The notes: generated by a model from the sequence alone, not told the origin. 5,606 bases of DNA from JACDET01 sp035568375 (GCA_035568375.1 DATMOG010000003.1:1-5606), one strand, 5' to 3'; counted from the stretch's first letter, positions 1-4,458 are shown. Numbers and translations: made by a program.

Positions 1-525
1 ATACACCTGTGATTTATAAAGATGCTCTATGGGTTCGATGTCTGATGCCTGATCGCCAAATCGAGTGAAATAACCAAGTAAATTTTCAGATTTATTTTCT
101 GTGCCACACACTAACGCATTATATTTTTTTGCAAGATCATATAGGATAATCATTCTCATTCGCGCGGCAATGTTGCCAATTCGAACTTGATTTGTCTCAT
201 TCACTTCAATATTTTGTAGTTCTATCATTGCATCGACAAGTTTTTTAATTGAAATATGATGGATATTTTTTTGAGGTATATGCATTTTAGTGATATATTT
301 TTTTATCTCTGAAAAATTTGAGTCGAAATAATATAGATGAGCAACAATTATATCTTTTGGTTTTAGTACTTCGTTAAGGAGTGCAAACGAGGTTGCAGAA
401 TCAATCCCTCCTGAAATACCGATAACTGCCTTTGGGATCCCTTGCATTATAAAAGTGCTTCTTAGAAAGGTGATAACGCGTTCTTTTTCTATTGCCGGGT
501 TTATGGTCAATAAATCATTAGACAT
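1..525 (-). CDS. nadE: NH3-dependent NAD+ synthetase, 3' end cut by window edge
   Basis: It makes NAD+ from nicotinate adenine dinucleotide (NaAD), ATP and ammonia in the cytosol, the last step of NAD synthesis. I translated 175 codons from the ATG at 525 to the window edge with no stop. The N-type ATP pyrophosphatase P-loop SGGIDSA is at residues 38-44. Further on are RIGNIAARMRM (115-125) and the NadE signature GTENKSENLLGYFTRFGD (141-158), followed by D162 and EPI. The protein starts directly with the synthetase domain, so there is no N-terminal glutaminase (nitrilase) domain and ammonia is the expected nitrogen donor. The family is usually about 240-275 aa, so roughly a quarter to a third is missing. 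The start overlaps the nadD stop by 8 bases and no SD is visible, so translation is probably coupled to nadD. The family assignment is very secure. Confidence 0.96.
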   Translation of the reverse strand, partial: MSNDLLTINPAIEKERVITFLRSTFIMQGIPKAVIGISGGIDSATSFALLNEVLKPKDIIVAHLYYFDSNFSEIKKYITKMHIPQKNIHHISIKKLVDAMIELQNIEVNETNQVRIGNIAARMRMIILYDLAKKYNALVCGTENKSENLLGYFTRFGDQASDIEPIEHLYKSQVY

Positions 526-1132
526 AGAGTTTGTGTTCTTTAATATACTTTTCTATTGTCGGTGTTACGATAAAATCGATTGGCAAGTTTTTGTGTACCC
601 GTTCTCTAATAGCTGTTGAAGAGGCATTCGTGAGAACAAGTTCCTTGTTGTGCAAAACAATAACATTTTTAGGAATAGTTTGCAACTGCAGGGATTCCTT
701 TACTCTTTCTTCCAAATGCCAGAGGATATGTTCTCGTGGAAAAATTATGAGGTGATATTTTGTGATAATAGTACGCCAATCATCATAAAGATAAAAAGTT
801 TCTAATTTATCACTTCCTGTGATCCAGTAAAATGTATGCTCAGGATATTGTTCAGAAAGCATTTTTAGAGTTATAATCGTAATACTTTTTTTGTTATTTT
901 CTATTTCAAAATTAGAGGCTTTTATTTTTTCATCTTCAAGTAGTTTTACCATTGCAAAGCGATCTTCAACAGGTGAAAGCTGTTTTTGAAAGATTGCATG
1001 ATGGGCTACTGTATTATAATTCGGCATTAACCATATTTGATCCATGCCGGCAAATTCGATTGCTTGTCTTGCAATTAAAATATGTCCAAGATGAGGTGGA
1101 TCAAAACTACCACCAAGAATAGCGATTTTCAT
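518..1132 (-). CDS. nadD: Nicotinate-nucleotide adenylyltransferase (NaMN adenylyltransferase)
   Basis: It transfers AMP from ATP to nicotinate mononucleotide to give NaAD, the substrate of the next gene, nadE. The 204-aa length is normal for bacterial NadD. The nucleotidyltransferase motif GGSFDPPHLGH is at residues 7-17, with both histidines of the HxGH signature (14, 17). KKSITIITL (81-89) fits the usual S-x-T-x-x-TL stretch, and GSDKL (106-110) with W119 matches the family's GxD...W region. The C-terminal ATP-binding motif is NASSTAIR (169-176). The ATG at 1132 is the only start that gives the complete N-terminal beta strand (MKIAILGGSFD). No SD precedes it; an extended -10 lies 9 bases upstream, so the message is probably nearly leaderless. 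The stop (518-520) lies inside the start region of nadE, which makes a two-gene NAD operon. Confidence 0.96.
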   Translation of the reverse strand: MKIAILGGSFDPPHLGHILIARQAIEFAGMDQIWLMPNYNTVAHHAIFQKQLSPVEDRFAMVKLLEDEKIKASNFEIENNKKSITIITLKMLSEQYPEHTFYWITGSDKLETFYLYDDWRTIITKYHLIIFPREHILWHLEERVKESLQLQTIPKNVIVLHNKELVLTNASSTAIRERVHKNLPIDFIVTPTIEKYIKEHKLYV

Positions 1133-1141
1133 GATAGATAT

Positions 1142-1150
1142 ATTGTATCA
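1142..1150 (-). promoter_or_regulatory. Probable nadD-nadE promoter, extended -10
   Basis: Read on the minus strand, this is TGATACAAT: a TG-n extension plus a -10 hexamer with 5 of 6 consensus bases (TACAAT). The -35 at 17-bp spacing (1165-1170, TTTCTC) is poor, which is common with extended -10 promoters. Only 9 bases separate the hexamer from the nadD ATG. Transcription would therefore begin about 2-4 bases before the start codon, with no room for an SD. The call rests on sequence match and position alone. Confidence 0.55.
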
Positions 1151-1310
1151 AAAGTAGCAGTTCAGAGAAACAAGTCATACGTACGTTCTCAGGGTTTCTC
1201 AGTAGTACTAAGACTATAGAGAGAGGTAAAAAATATACCTATGTAATCCAGCTTTTGAAATCATGTATGCTTGAAAGTTCATAAGTATCTTTACTATCAT
1301 TTTTCGTAAT

Positions 1311-1384
1311 AGGTAGAATACAGTTTATCCAAAAGTATCTTTAATCGATAAACAACAGGAATAATAAAAATTCAAATTCTACCT
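1311..1384. repeat. Nested inverted repeats (9-bp outer, 7-bp inner arms)
   Basis: The outer arms AGGTAGAAT (1311-1319) and ATTCTACCT (1376-1384) are perfect complements. Inside them the arms GTTTATC (1323-1329) and GATAAAC (1347-1353) are also perfect. The two pairs nest and could form a stem, a lopsided internal loop (3 bases on one side, 22 on the other) and a second stem. The inner loop contains the second copy of the direct repeat AAGTATCTTTA. It may be part of a small structured RNA, but neither strand shows an obvious dedicated promoter or terminator. Confidence 0.4.
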
Positions 1385-1461
1385 TAGTGTATTTTACACA
1401 AGTAATTTATCCAATTGTGGAGATATCCACGGTTTGCAAACAAAATGATACCTTTTAATGC

Positions 1462-1499
1462 CATATAGCCCAAATGAAAGACTTCGTTTGAGCTATATG
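1462..1499. terminator. Strong 38-nt hairpin behind the LUD gene, no U-tract
   Basis: The arms CATATAGC and GCTATATG are perfect. The pairing continues inward across one C/A mismatch through CAAATGAA and TTCGTTTG (one T-G wobble) to a 4-base loop, so almost all 38 bases can pair. It begins 15 bases past the LUD stop codon, the usual place for a terminator of that gene. Neither strand has a T-run after the stem, so it is not a textbook intrinsic terminator. It could instead stabilise the 3' end of the message or be a small repeat element. Confidence 0.45.
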
Positions 1500-1514
1500 A
1501 TATACGAGAAAATA

Positions 1515-2135
1515 TTAGTATCCGAATTTTTCTTTTACGAATATTAAGGTTATCCGGTGAGGGACAAGCTCTTTATTTATAATTAATAATTTACTTACGT
1601 TACTATGAAATGTATCTGGTAAATTGTATGCCTTTCGAGCTCTCTTTGTTTCTAACGGTAAAACGTAATCATAAATACGCGTTGTTGCGTCAGCAACGTT
1701 ACTTACAATTTTTTGTGTTCCGACAATCCAGATGACATGTGATGAACCGTAGACGTAAGCTGGCAATTGACTGCCAGTATTAGAAGCGATAAGTACTTTA
1801 CCATCTTCGGTAATAGCATGAACACTTCCTATTGCCCACTCAGGAGCTGCACCTATTTTTTGCATTTCAGAGCTTTGTTTTTCACGATTCATGGTGTTTA
1901 ATTTATTTCTTACAGAATCATAGTCTCCTGAATCATTGATTGCTTGAGAAACACCGATAGTATCCAGAGTAACTGATGTCATCGGCATCACTTCAGCATG
2001 TTTGGGAATAATTTCCAAAACTTTTTTCTTTGCATCTTCTCCTGTTTCAACAACAAGCGCGTCAAAACCATTAGCATTTAATGCACCGATCGTTTTATCA
2101 ATTGCTTTATCAGTTGCGAGTACTTCCCATTGCAT
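1515..2135 (-). CDS. LUD-domain protein (LutC/YkgG-like)
   Basis: The 206-aa soluble protein matches the LUD (DUF162) fold. It has an N-terminal helix and ALVVETGEDAKKKVLEIIP (26-44), then a VMPMTSVTL region (49-57). The family core is near the middle to C-terminal part: AIGSVHAITEDGKVLIASNTGSQLPAYVYGSS (101-132, with the glycine-serine loop ASNTGSQ), HVIWIVGTQKIV (133-144), and the closing LFVKE.GF-like strand (HRITLIFVKEKFGY, 193-206). LutC acts with LutA/LutB in lactate oxidation, but those partners are absent here. Lone LUD proteins of this size occur in many bacteria without a defined reaction, so I assign the family and not a substrate. The start at 2135 is fixed by a perfect SD. There is no signal peptide or membrane segment. 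No lut symbol is given because the operon context is missing. Confidence 0.85.
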   Translation of the reverse strand: MQWEVLATDKAIDKTIGALNANGFDALVVETGEDAKKKVLEIIPKHAEVMPMTSVTLDTIGVSQAINDSGDYDSVRNKLNTMNREKQSSEMQKIGAAPEWAIGSVHAITEDGKVLIASNTGSQLPAYVYGSSHVIWIVGTQKIVSNVADATTRIYDYVLPLETKRARKAYNLPDTFHSNVSKLLIINKELVPHRITLIFVKEKFGY

Positions 2136-2142
2136 CCTATAT

Positions 2143-2150
2143 CACCTCCT
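2143..2150 (-). promoter_or_regulatory. Strong Shine-Dalgarno site of the LUD gene
   Basis: The minus strand reads AGGAGGTG, a perfect anti-16S complement, ending 7 bases before the ATG at 2135 (9 bases from the AGGAGG core). It decides the start and shows that this organism uses canonical SD initiation for at least some genes, in contrast to nadD, the 242-aa gene and MGMT. Confidence 0.85.
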
Positions 2151-2158
2151 TATACAAA

Positions 2159-2187
2159 ATACTAACAAAATAACCTCATTATGTAAA
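2159..2187 (-). promoter_or_regulatory. Probable LUD promoter
   Basis: On the minus strand the -35 is TTTACA (2182-2187; 5 of 6 consensus) and the -10 is TAGTAT (2159-2164; 4 of 6), with exactly 17 bp between them. Transcription would start near 2152, just in front of the SD, so the leader would be short but would contain the SD. A 21-bp palindrome overlaps the -35. Confidence 0.5.
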
Positions 2188-2199
2188 GTAATTACATAA
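2179..2199. promoter_or_regulatory. 21-bp palindrome over the LUD -35, candidate operator
   Basis: The perfect arms TTATGTAA (2179-2186) and TTACATAA (2192-2199) flank a 5-base centre, AGTAA. The left arm overlaps the proposed -35 of the LUD promoter (2182-2187). Position and symmetry suit a dimeric repressor or activator. I cannot name a regulator, and AT-rich palindromes also arise by chance. Confidence 0.4.
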
Positions 2200-2258
2200 A
2201 GTATTAAGACTTTATTAAAAGAAAACTAAAAAAATTCTCGAACACGATAATGACACAA

Positions 2259-2354
2259 TTAATAAGTATTTTTAAAACAACATCTTACCGTTAATGCGGC
2301 AAAATTTTCTTCGAAAGATGCCATGATTATGAGTCGTTTTGGTACATGTAGCAT
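2259..2354 (-). CDS. Possible small protein or leader peptide, 31 aa
   Basis: This 31-codon ORF runs from ATG (2354) to TAA (2259-2261). The product begins MLHVPKRLIIMASFEENF and ends CCFKNTY. It is basic at the N-terminus, has two adjacent cysteines (25-26) and no clear membrane segment. What favours translation is the SD GGAGGTGA (2364-2371), ending 9 bases before the ATG (12 bases from the GGAGG core, slightly long). An extended -10-like sequence, TGATTATAT, lies at 2391-2399 on the same strand, about 30 nt upstream of the SD. The ORF lies 123 bases upstream of the LUD gene in the same orientation, so it could be a leader peptide or a co-transcribed small gene. No homology is recognised, and its length alone is not significant. 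Confidence 0.4.
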   Translation of the reverse strand: MLHVPKRLIIMASFEENFAALTVRCCFKNTY

Positions 2355-2363
2355 AAAAGCAAT

Positions 2364-2371
2364 TCACCTCC
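2364..2371 (-). promoter_or_regulatory. Shine-Dalgarno site in front of the 31-aa ORF
   Basis: The minus strand reads GGAGGTGA, nearly the same as the LUD gene SD (AGGAGGTGA). It sits 9 bases before an ATG that opens a 31-codon ORF. A strong SD with no larger ORF behind it is the main reason to take the small ORF seriously. Confidence 0.5.
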
Positions 2372-2469
2372 GATCATACTTCTTCTAACAATATAATCAG
2401 TGTATGGACTGCTTTTTTATTGTCAACGCAACTCATAATAAGTTTTGTACAAGATTTAAGACTCATAGT

Positions 2470-2498
2470 TTGACTAGCAAAATAAACTACTATATACT
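2470..2498 (+). promoter_or_regulatory. Near-consensus promoter of the 242-aa gene
   Basis: The -35 TTGACT (2470-2475; 5 of 6) and -10 TATACT (2493-2498; 5 of 6) are separated by exactly 17 bp. The ATG at 2506 begins 8 bases after the last -10 base, where transcription itself should start. This supports the 2506 start over the upstream in-frame ATG at 2404, because the upstream one would lie outside the transcript. It predicts a leaderless or almost leaderless mRNA. Confidence 0.7.
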
Positions 2499-2529
2499 CT
2501 CGCATATGAATAGTGAGTCGAGAGAGTAT
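2494..2529. repeat. Imperfect inverted repeat around the start codon of the 242-aa gene
   Basis: ATACTCTCG (2494-2502) is complementary to CGAGAG...TAT (2519-2529) with a 2-base bulge (AG, 2525-2526). The left arm covers the end of the -10 element and the right arm lies in codons 5-8. The ATG at 2506 is in between. If the mRNA starts at the ATG, the left arm is not transcribed, so any role would be at the DNA level as an operator. Confidence 0.35.
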
Positions 2530-3234
2530 TTGAACAAGGGTGTTCTAAGGAAAGTAGAGCCACAGGAAAGAGATTCAAGTGCAGATCTTGTTGCTTTTAT
2601 TGATAGACTATGTGCAACACCAATACCTGATTTGAAGTCTTCTATAAGTGAAGATGGTGGTGAAAGATTGATACTTATTGCAACCCCTGACGGAGAATTA
2701 TTTTCTGACGGAGAAATGCTACGAAGAGTTTCCCCAGGAGAAGAAATTGGAAAAAACTTGATTGTGGGTTCTGAGGTTTATTATGGATCTCCTGAGAGTA
2801 GTTTACGAGTGACAAGTTATACCGATCCAAAGTTAAGAACTCCTGATCAGCGTGACAATCGTAACAAAGGTCGTGCAGATTACATGACTCTTATAGGTGC
2901 AAAAGGTCTCTTAAATGAAGTCAATATAGATGAAATTGTCGCAAGAGCGGTAACTCTCAAGTATAGGAGAAATGGTAAGGATAATCGTGAAGAATATGTG
3001 ATTATTTCTCAGAGGGGGACTCATACTGTTTTTAAAGACACGAGACGTGAAAGTATATTTGAACATCTCTTAATAAAAGATGCTGTAGGCGAACGGAAGC
3101 ATGTTACTCTATTGCCACCAGCGGAAACAACGATTGCTTTTAGTAGAATTGGTGATGCCTATAAATCAACAGTAGATGTAATTCATCAAGGCTATCGACA
3201 GGTTTTTAGAAATAGATTTAAAAATCTCCCATAA
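2506..3234 (+). CDS. Hypothetical protein, 242 aa, family not recognised
   Basis: I do not recognise this protein. From the ATG at 2506 it is 242 aa, hydrophilic and strongly charged, with no signal peptide, membrane helix or metal-binding cysteine cluster; the only cysteine is in DRLCATP. The middle reads like mixed beta strands and loops (ERLILIATPDGELFSDGEMLRRVSPGEEIG, then LIVGSEVYYGSPESSLRVTSY). A very basic and acidic stretch follows (DPKLRTPDQRDNRNKGRADY). The C-terminal part has EEYVIISQRGTHTVFKDTRRESIFEHLL and ends FRNRFKNLP. The frame is open upstream to an ATG at 2404, but those 34 residues look non-coding and lie before the promoter, so I reject the longer form. It is transcribed divergently from the 31-aa ORF/LUD region. 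Length and composition make a real gene likely; function is unknown. Confidence 0.8.
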   Translation: MNSESREYLNKGVLRKVEPQERDSSADLVAFIDRLCATPIPDLKSSISEDGGERLILIATPDGELFSDGEMLRRVSPGEEIGKNLIVGSEVYYGSPESSLRVTSYTDPKLRTPDQRDNRNKGRADYMTLIGAKGLLNEVNIDEIVARAVTLKYRRNGKDNREEYVIISQRGTHTVFKDTRRESIFEHLLIKDAVGERKHVTLLPPAETTIAFSRIGDAYKSTVDVIHQGYRQVFRNRFKNLP

Positions 3235-3600
3235 TGAGTTAATTGTATAAAATAATCTTTTTTTACTCAATAAGTATTGCTATGATATTACACTCCCTTT
3301 GCAATATCTGATAATAACTCTTCCTATATCCATTTATCTCACATTGAAAATTACTAAAATATTTTTTCAAAATTCAAATATAGATGACTATTCCTTCATT
3401 CGCCGTTTTTGGTTATCTTTCCTGTCGTGTCATCTATTGCTGCTAGAGGACAAATCTCTATTAGGAAAAAACGTATCAACAAACCTATATTCAAATCAAT
3501 CATGATACGAACCATTAAATTGCATAAGTTCTGTTTACATATCTTTTTCTGACTCCGTCTTTGCCAGAATCCTGCATTGCTCATTTAAAGTTTAAGTGTT

Positions 3601-3618
3601 TGTCTATTAACATAGACA
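3601..3618. repeat. Perfect 7-bp hairpin with TAAC loop
   Basis: TGTCTAT (3601-3607) pairs with ATAGACA (3612-3618) around a 4-base loop. No T-run follows on either strand, so it is not an intrinsic terminator. It lies in the unassigned gap; function is unknown. Confidence 0.35.
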
Positions 3619-3682
3619 CCATATATTTTCTATAACTTCTCATTTGCAAATTTTTGCTTAAAATCTGTGCATTATTCTTTTA

Positions 3683-3955
3683 TTAAAAAAGAGTTTTTTC
3701 TTTAAGTCTCTTATCAAGTTGACGGTTGCTTGTTTTCCAATTGTTCCTCCTAATCGAATTTTTATCTTTCTCCTTGAACTCGCCGGATAGAGAGACCTTA
3801 TTGTTTTTCCGCATGAGCATTTGCAATTTTCTTTCATTTGCTAAGGTAAGTACTGCAGTTTTTTCTTCCTCAGAAGTAGTAATGTTTGATTTAGTTAGCA
3901 ACATCCAATATGCATTGGATTCTTCATAAATGATATTTTTATTGTTGTCTAACAA
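3683..3955 (-). CDS. Doubtful ORF, up to 90 aa, possibly a broken gene
   Basis: The frame stays open on the minus strand from 4012 to the TAA at 3683-3685, about 109 codons. By a rough estimate that is longer than expected by chance in DNA this AT-rich. The product is polar and basic, rich in K, E, N and R, with a helical-looking stretch SEEEKTAVLTLANERKLQML and a very basic tail (KRLKEKTLF); no family is recognised. The weakness is the start. The first candidate is a TTG at 3955 and the first ATG is at 3904 (73 aa); neither has an SD. The upstream end runs into the MGMT promoter and start on the other strand. It may be a real small gene with an unusual start, a 5'-truncated remnant, or noise. 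Confidence 0.28.
   Translation of the reverse strand: MLDNNKNIIYEESNAYWMLLTKSNITTSEEEKTAVLTLANERKLQMLMRKNNKVSLSGEFKEKDKNSIRRNNWKTSNRQLDKRLKEKTLF
3903..3920. repeat. 18-nt inverted repeat
   Basis: ATCCAAT (3903-3909) and ATTGGAT (3914-3920) are perfect complements around ATGC. The element lies inside the doubtful minus-strand ORF and about 50 bases upstream of the MGMT -35. It could be a distal binding site, but there is no direct support. Confidence 0.25.
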
Positions 3956-3971
3956 AATTTTAATGAATGGT

Positions 3972-4000
3972 TTGCATAAGGTATCTCTTAATGTTAAACT
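3972..4000 (+). promoter_or_regulatory. Probable MGMT promoter, extended -10
   Basis: The -35 TTGCAT (3972-3977; TTG matches) and -10 TAAACT (3995-4000; 4 of 6) are 17 bp apart. A TG-n extension (TGT, 3992-3994) precedes the -10. The ATG at 4008 begins 8 bases after the -10, the same geometry as the 242-aa gene, so a leaderless transcript is predicted. The hexamers are individually weak; the shared spacing is what supports the call. Confidence 0.45.
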
Positions 4001-4007
4001 AACTTTT

Positions 4008-4340
4008 ATGCATCAAACAGGGATTTTTCGAAATAAAGTATACGAATTCGCAAAACAAATACCACGGGGGAAAGTCGCTACATACAGACAACTTGCCAGA
4101 CTTGCTGGAAATCCGCTAGCAGCCCGCGCGGTTGGTATGTGTATGAAAAAAAATCCTGATTTAACAACTATCCCTTGTCATCGTGTTGTCTCCTCAAATG
4201 GAAACTTGACTGGTTATTCGGCAGGAAGAGGGATTAGTACCAAACATGAAATGTTACTTCAAGAGGGTGTTGTATTTCGAGGCAATAAGGTTGACTTGCA
4301 TGCCTCTCAATGGATGAGTGAAGCAACAGTTTTATTATAG
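4008..4340 (+). CDS. Minimal O6-alkylguanine-DNA alkyltransferase (MGMT family)
   Basis: It repairs O6-alkylguanine in DNA by moving the alkyl group onto its own cysteine, a one-turnover reaction. The 110-aa protein consists only of the C-terminal DNA-binding/active-site domain; the N-terminal domain of Ada/Ogt/human MGMT is absent. The helix-turn-helix reads ATYRQLARLAGNPLAARAVG. Y26 and R40 match human Tyr114 and the arginine finger Arg128, and the active-site motif IPCHRVV puts C57 at human Cys145; the spacings (14 and 17 residues) are identical. Y70 matches Tyr158 and E86 probably Glu172. The cysteine is intact, so this is not an alkyltransferase-like (ATL) protein, which carries another residue there. 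The start at 4008 is chosen because family similarity begins at once and a promoter sits just before it. The frame is open back to 3930 without family resemblance. It is a single gene, convergent with hemH. Confidence 0.92.
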   Translation: MHQTGIFRNKVYEFAKQIPRGKVATYRQLARLAGNPLAARAVGMCMKKNPDLTTIPCHRVVSSNGNLTGYSAGRGISTKHEMLLQEGVVFRGNKVDLHASQWMSEATVLL

Positions 4341-4359
4341 TAATAGGTATTCGGAATAA

Positions 4360-4387
4360 TACACAAATAGTTTAAACTAGTTGTGTA
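4360..4387. terminator. 28-nt hairpin between convergent MGMT and hemH
   Basis: TACACAA/TTGTGTA outer arms continue through one A/G mismatch into TAGTTTAAACTA, so 4360-4387 is close to a perfect palindrome. It begins 20 bases after the MGMT stop, in the gap between two convergent genes, the normal place for a bidirectional terminator. As with the hairpin at 1462-1499, no T-run follows on either strand. Confidence 0.45.
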
Positions 4388-4433
4388 AAATAATGGGAAC
4401 TAGATAGTTCGAAATATAATCAATTTTAAGATT

Positions 4434-4458
4434 AAAAAAAGTCTGCATTAAGATTTTT
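4434..4458 (-). terminator. Weak candidate intrinsic terminator of the heme operon
   Basis: On the minus strand, a few bases past the hemH stop, AAAAATCT pairs imperfectly with AGACTTTTT (one bulged C) around a TAATGC loop. The stem's 3' arm runs into seven consecutive Ts. The stem is short and AT-rich, so it would be a weak terminator at best. Confidence 0.28.

Larger units (their letters stand above)
1133..1514. other. Non-coding gap between LUD gene and nadD, rich in inverted repeats
   Basis: I find no credible ORF in these 382 bases. The stretch contains the nadD promoter and several small dyads. GAGAAAC (1165-1171) pairs with GTTTCTC (1194-1200). AGGTAGAAT (1311-1319) pairs with ATTCTACCT (1376-1384), enclosing GTTTATC (1323-1329) paired with GATAAAC (1347-1353). 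Short hairpins lie at 1387-1399 (GTGTA/TACAC) and 1417-1430 (GTGGA/TCCAC), and a long one at 1462-1499. There are also two exact copies of AAGTATCTTTA, at 1283-1293 and 1333-1343. The role is unknown: a structured RNA, a decayed element, or chance in AT-rich DNA. Confidence 0.6.
3235..4007. other. Long poorly assigned gap between the 242-aa gene and MGMT
   Basis: These 773 bases have no secure gene. They contain one doubtful minus-strand ORF (3683-3955, listed separately) and the MGMT promoter at the right end. There is a perfect 18-nt hairpin at 3601-3618 (TGTCTAT, loop TAAC, ATAGACA) and an 18-nt inverted repeat at 3903-3920 (ATCCAAT, ATGC, ATTGGAT). In 3235-3682 I see only short ORFs without SD or promoter, and no tRNA-like fold. 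A decayed gene or an unrecognised small RNA is possible. Confidence 0.5.

Noticed and set aside
531..755. Plus-strand ORFs opposite nadD, LUD (2002-2199) and the doubtful ORF (3726-3929), and a short one at 3299-3505
   Set aside because: The first three are antisense shadows; the last is F/L/S-rich with no SD or promoter and looks like AT-rich background.
1179..1186. ACGTACGT and other 8-bp palindromes such as TACATGTA (2343-2350)
   Set aside because: Short palindromes of this size occur by chance, and neither is placed on a promoter element.
2404..2505. 34-residue N-terminal extension of the 242-aa gene from an upstream ATG
   Set aside because: It lies across and before a near-consensus promoter, has no SD, and its residues look unlike the rest of the protein. 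The start at 2506 fits the promoter.
3396..3584. 62-codon minus-strand ORF whose end (CPLAAIDDTTGK) recalls ferredoxin CPxxAI motifs
   Set aside because: There is no CxxCxxC cluster, SD or promoter, and the match is to one short motif at the end of the frame. Most likely chance.
3685..3699. AAAAAA-GAG-TTTTTT hairpin as terminator
   Set aside because: The stem is purely A-T with no GC, so stability is negligible. It is expected from homopolymer runs in AT-rich DNA.
3746..3751. Perfect AGGAGG on the minus strand
   Set aside because: It falls on Arg codons within the open frame, and the nearest start behind it (TTG) opens only a few codons, so it is not a start signal.
3930..4007. 26-residue upstream extension of MGMT
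   Set aside because: It has no family resemblance and the extended -10 promoter lies inside it. Family similarity starts right at 4008.
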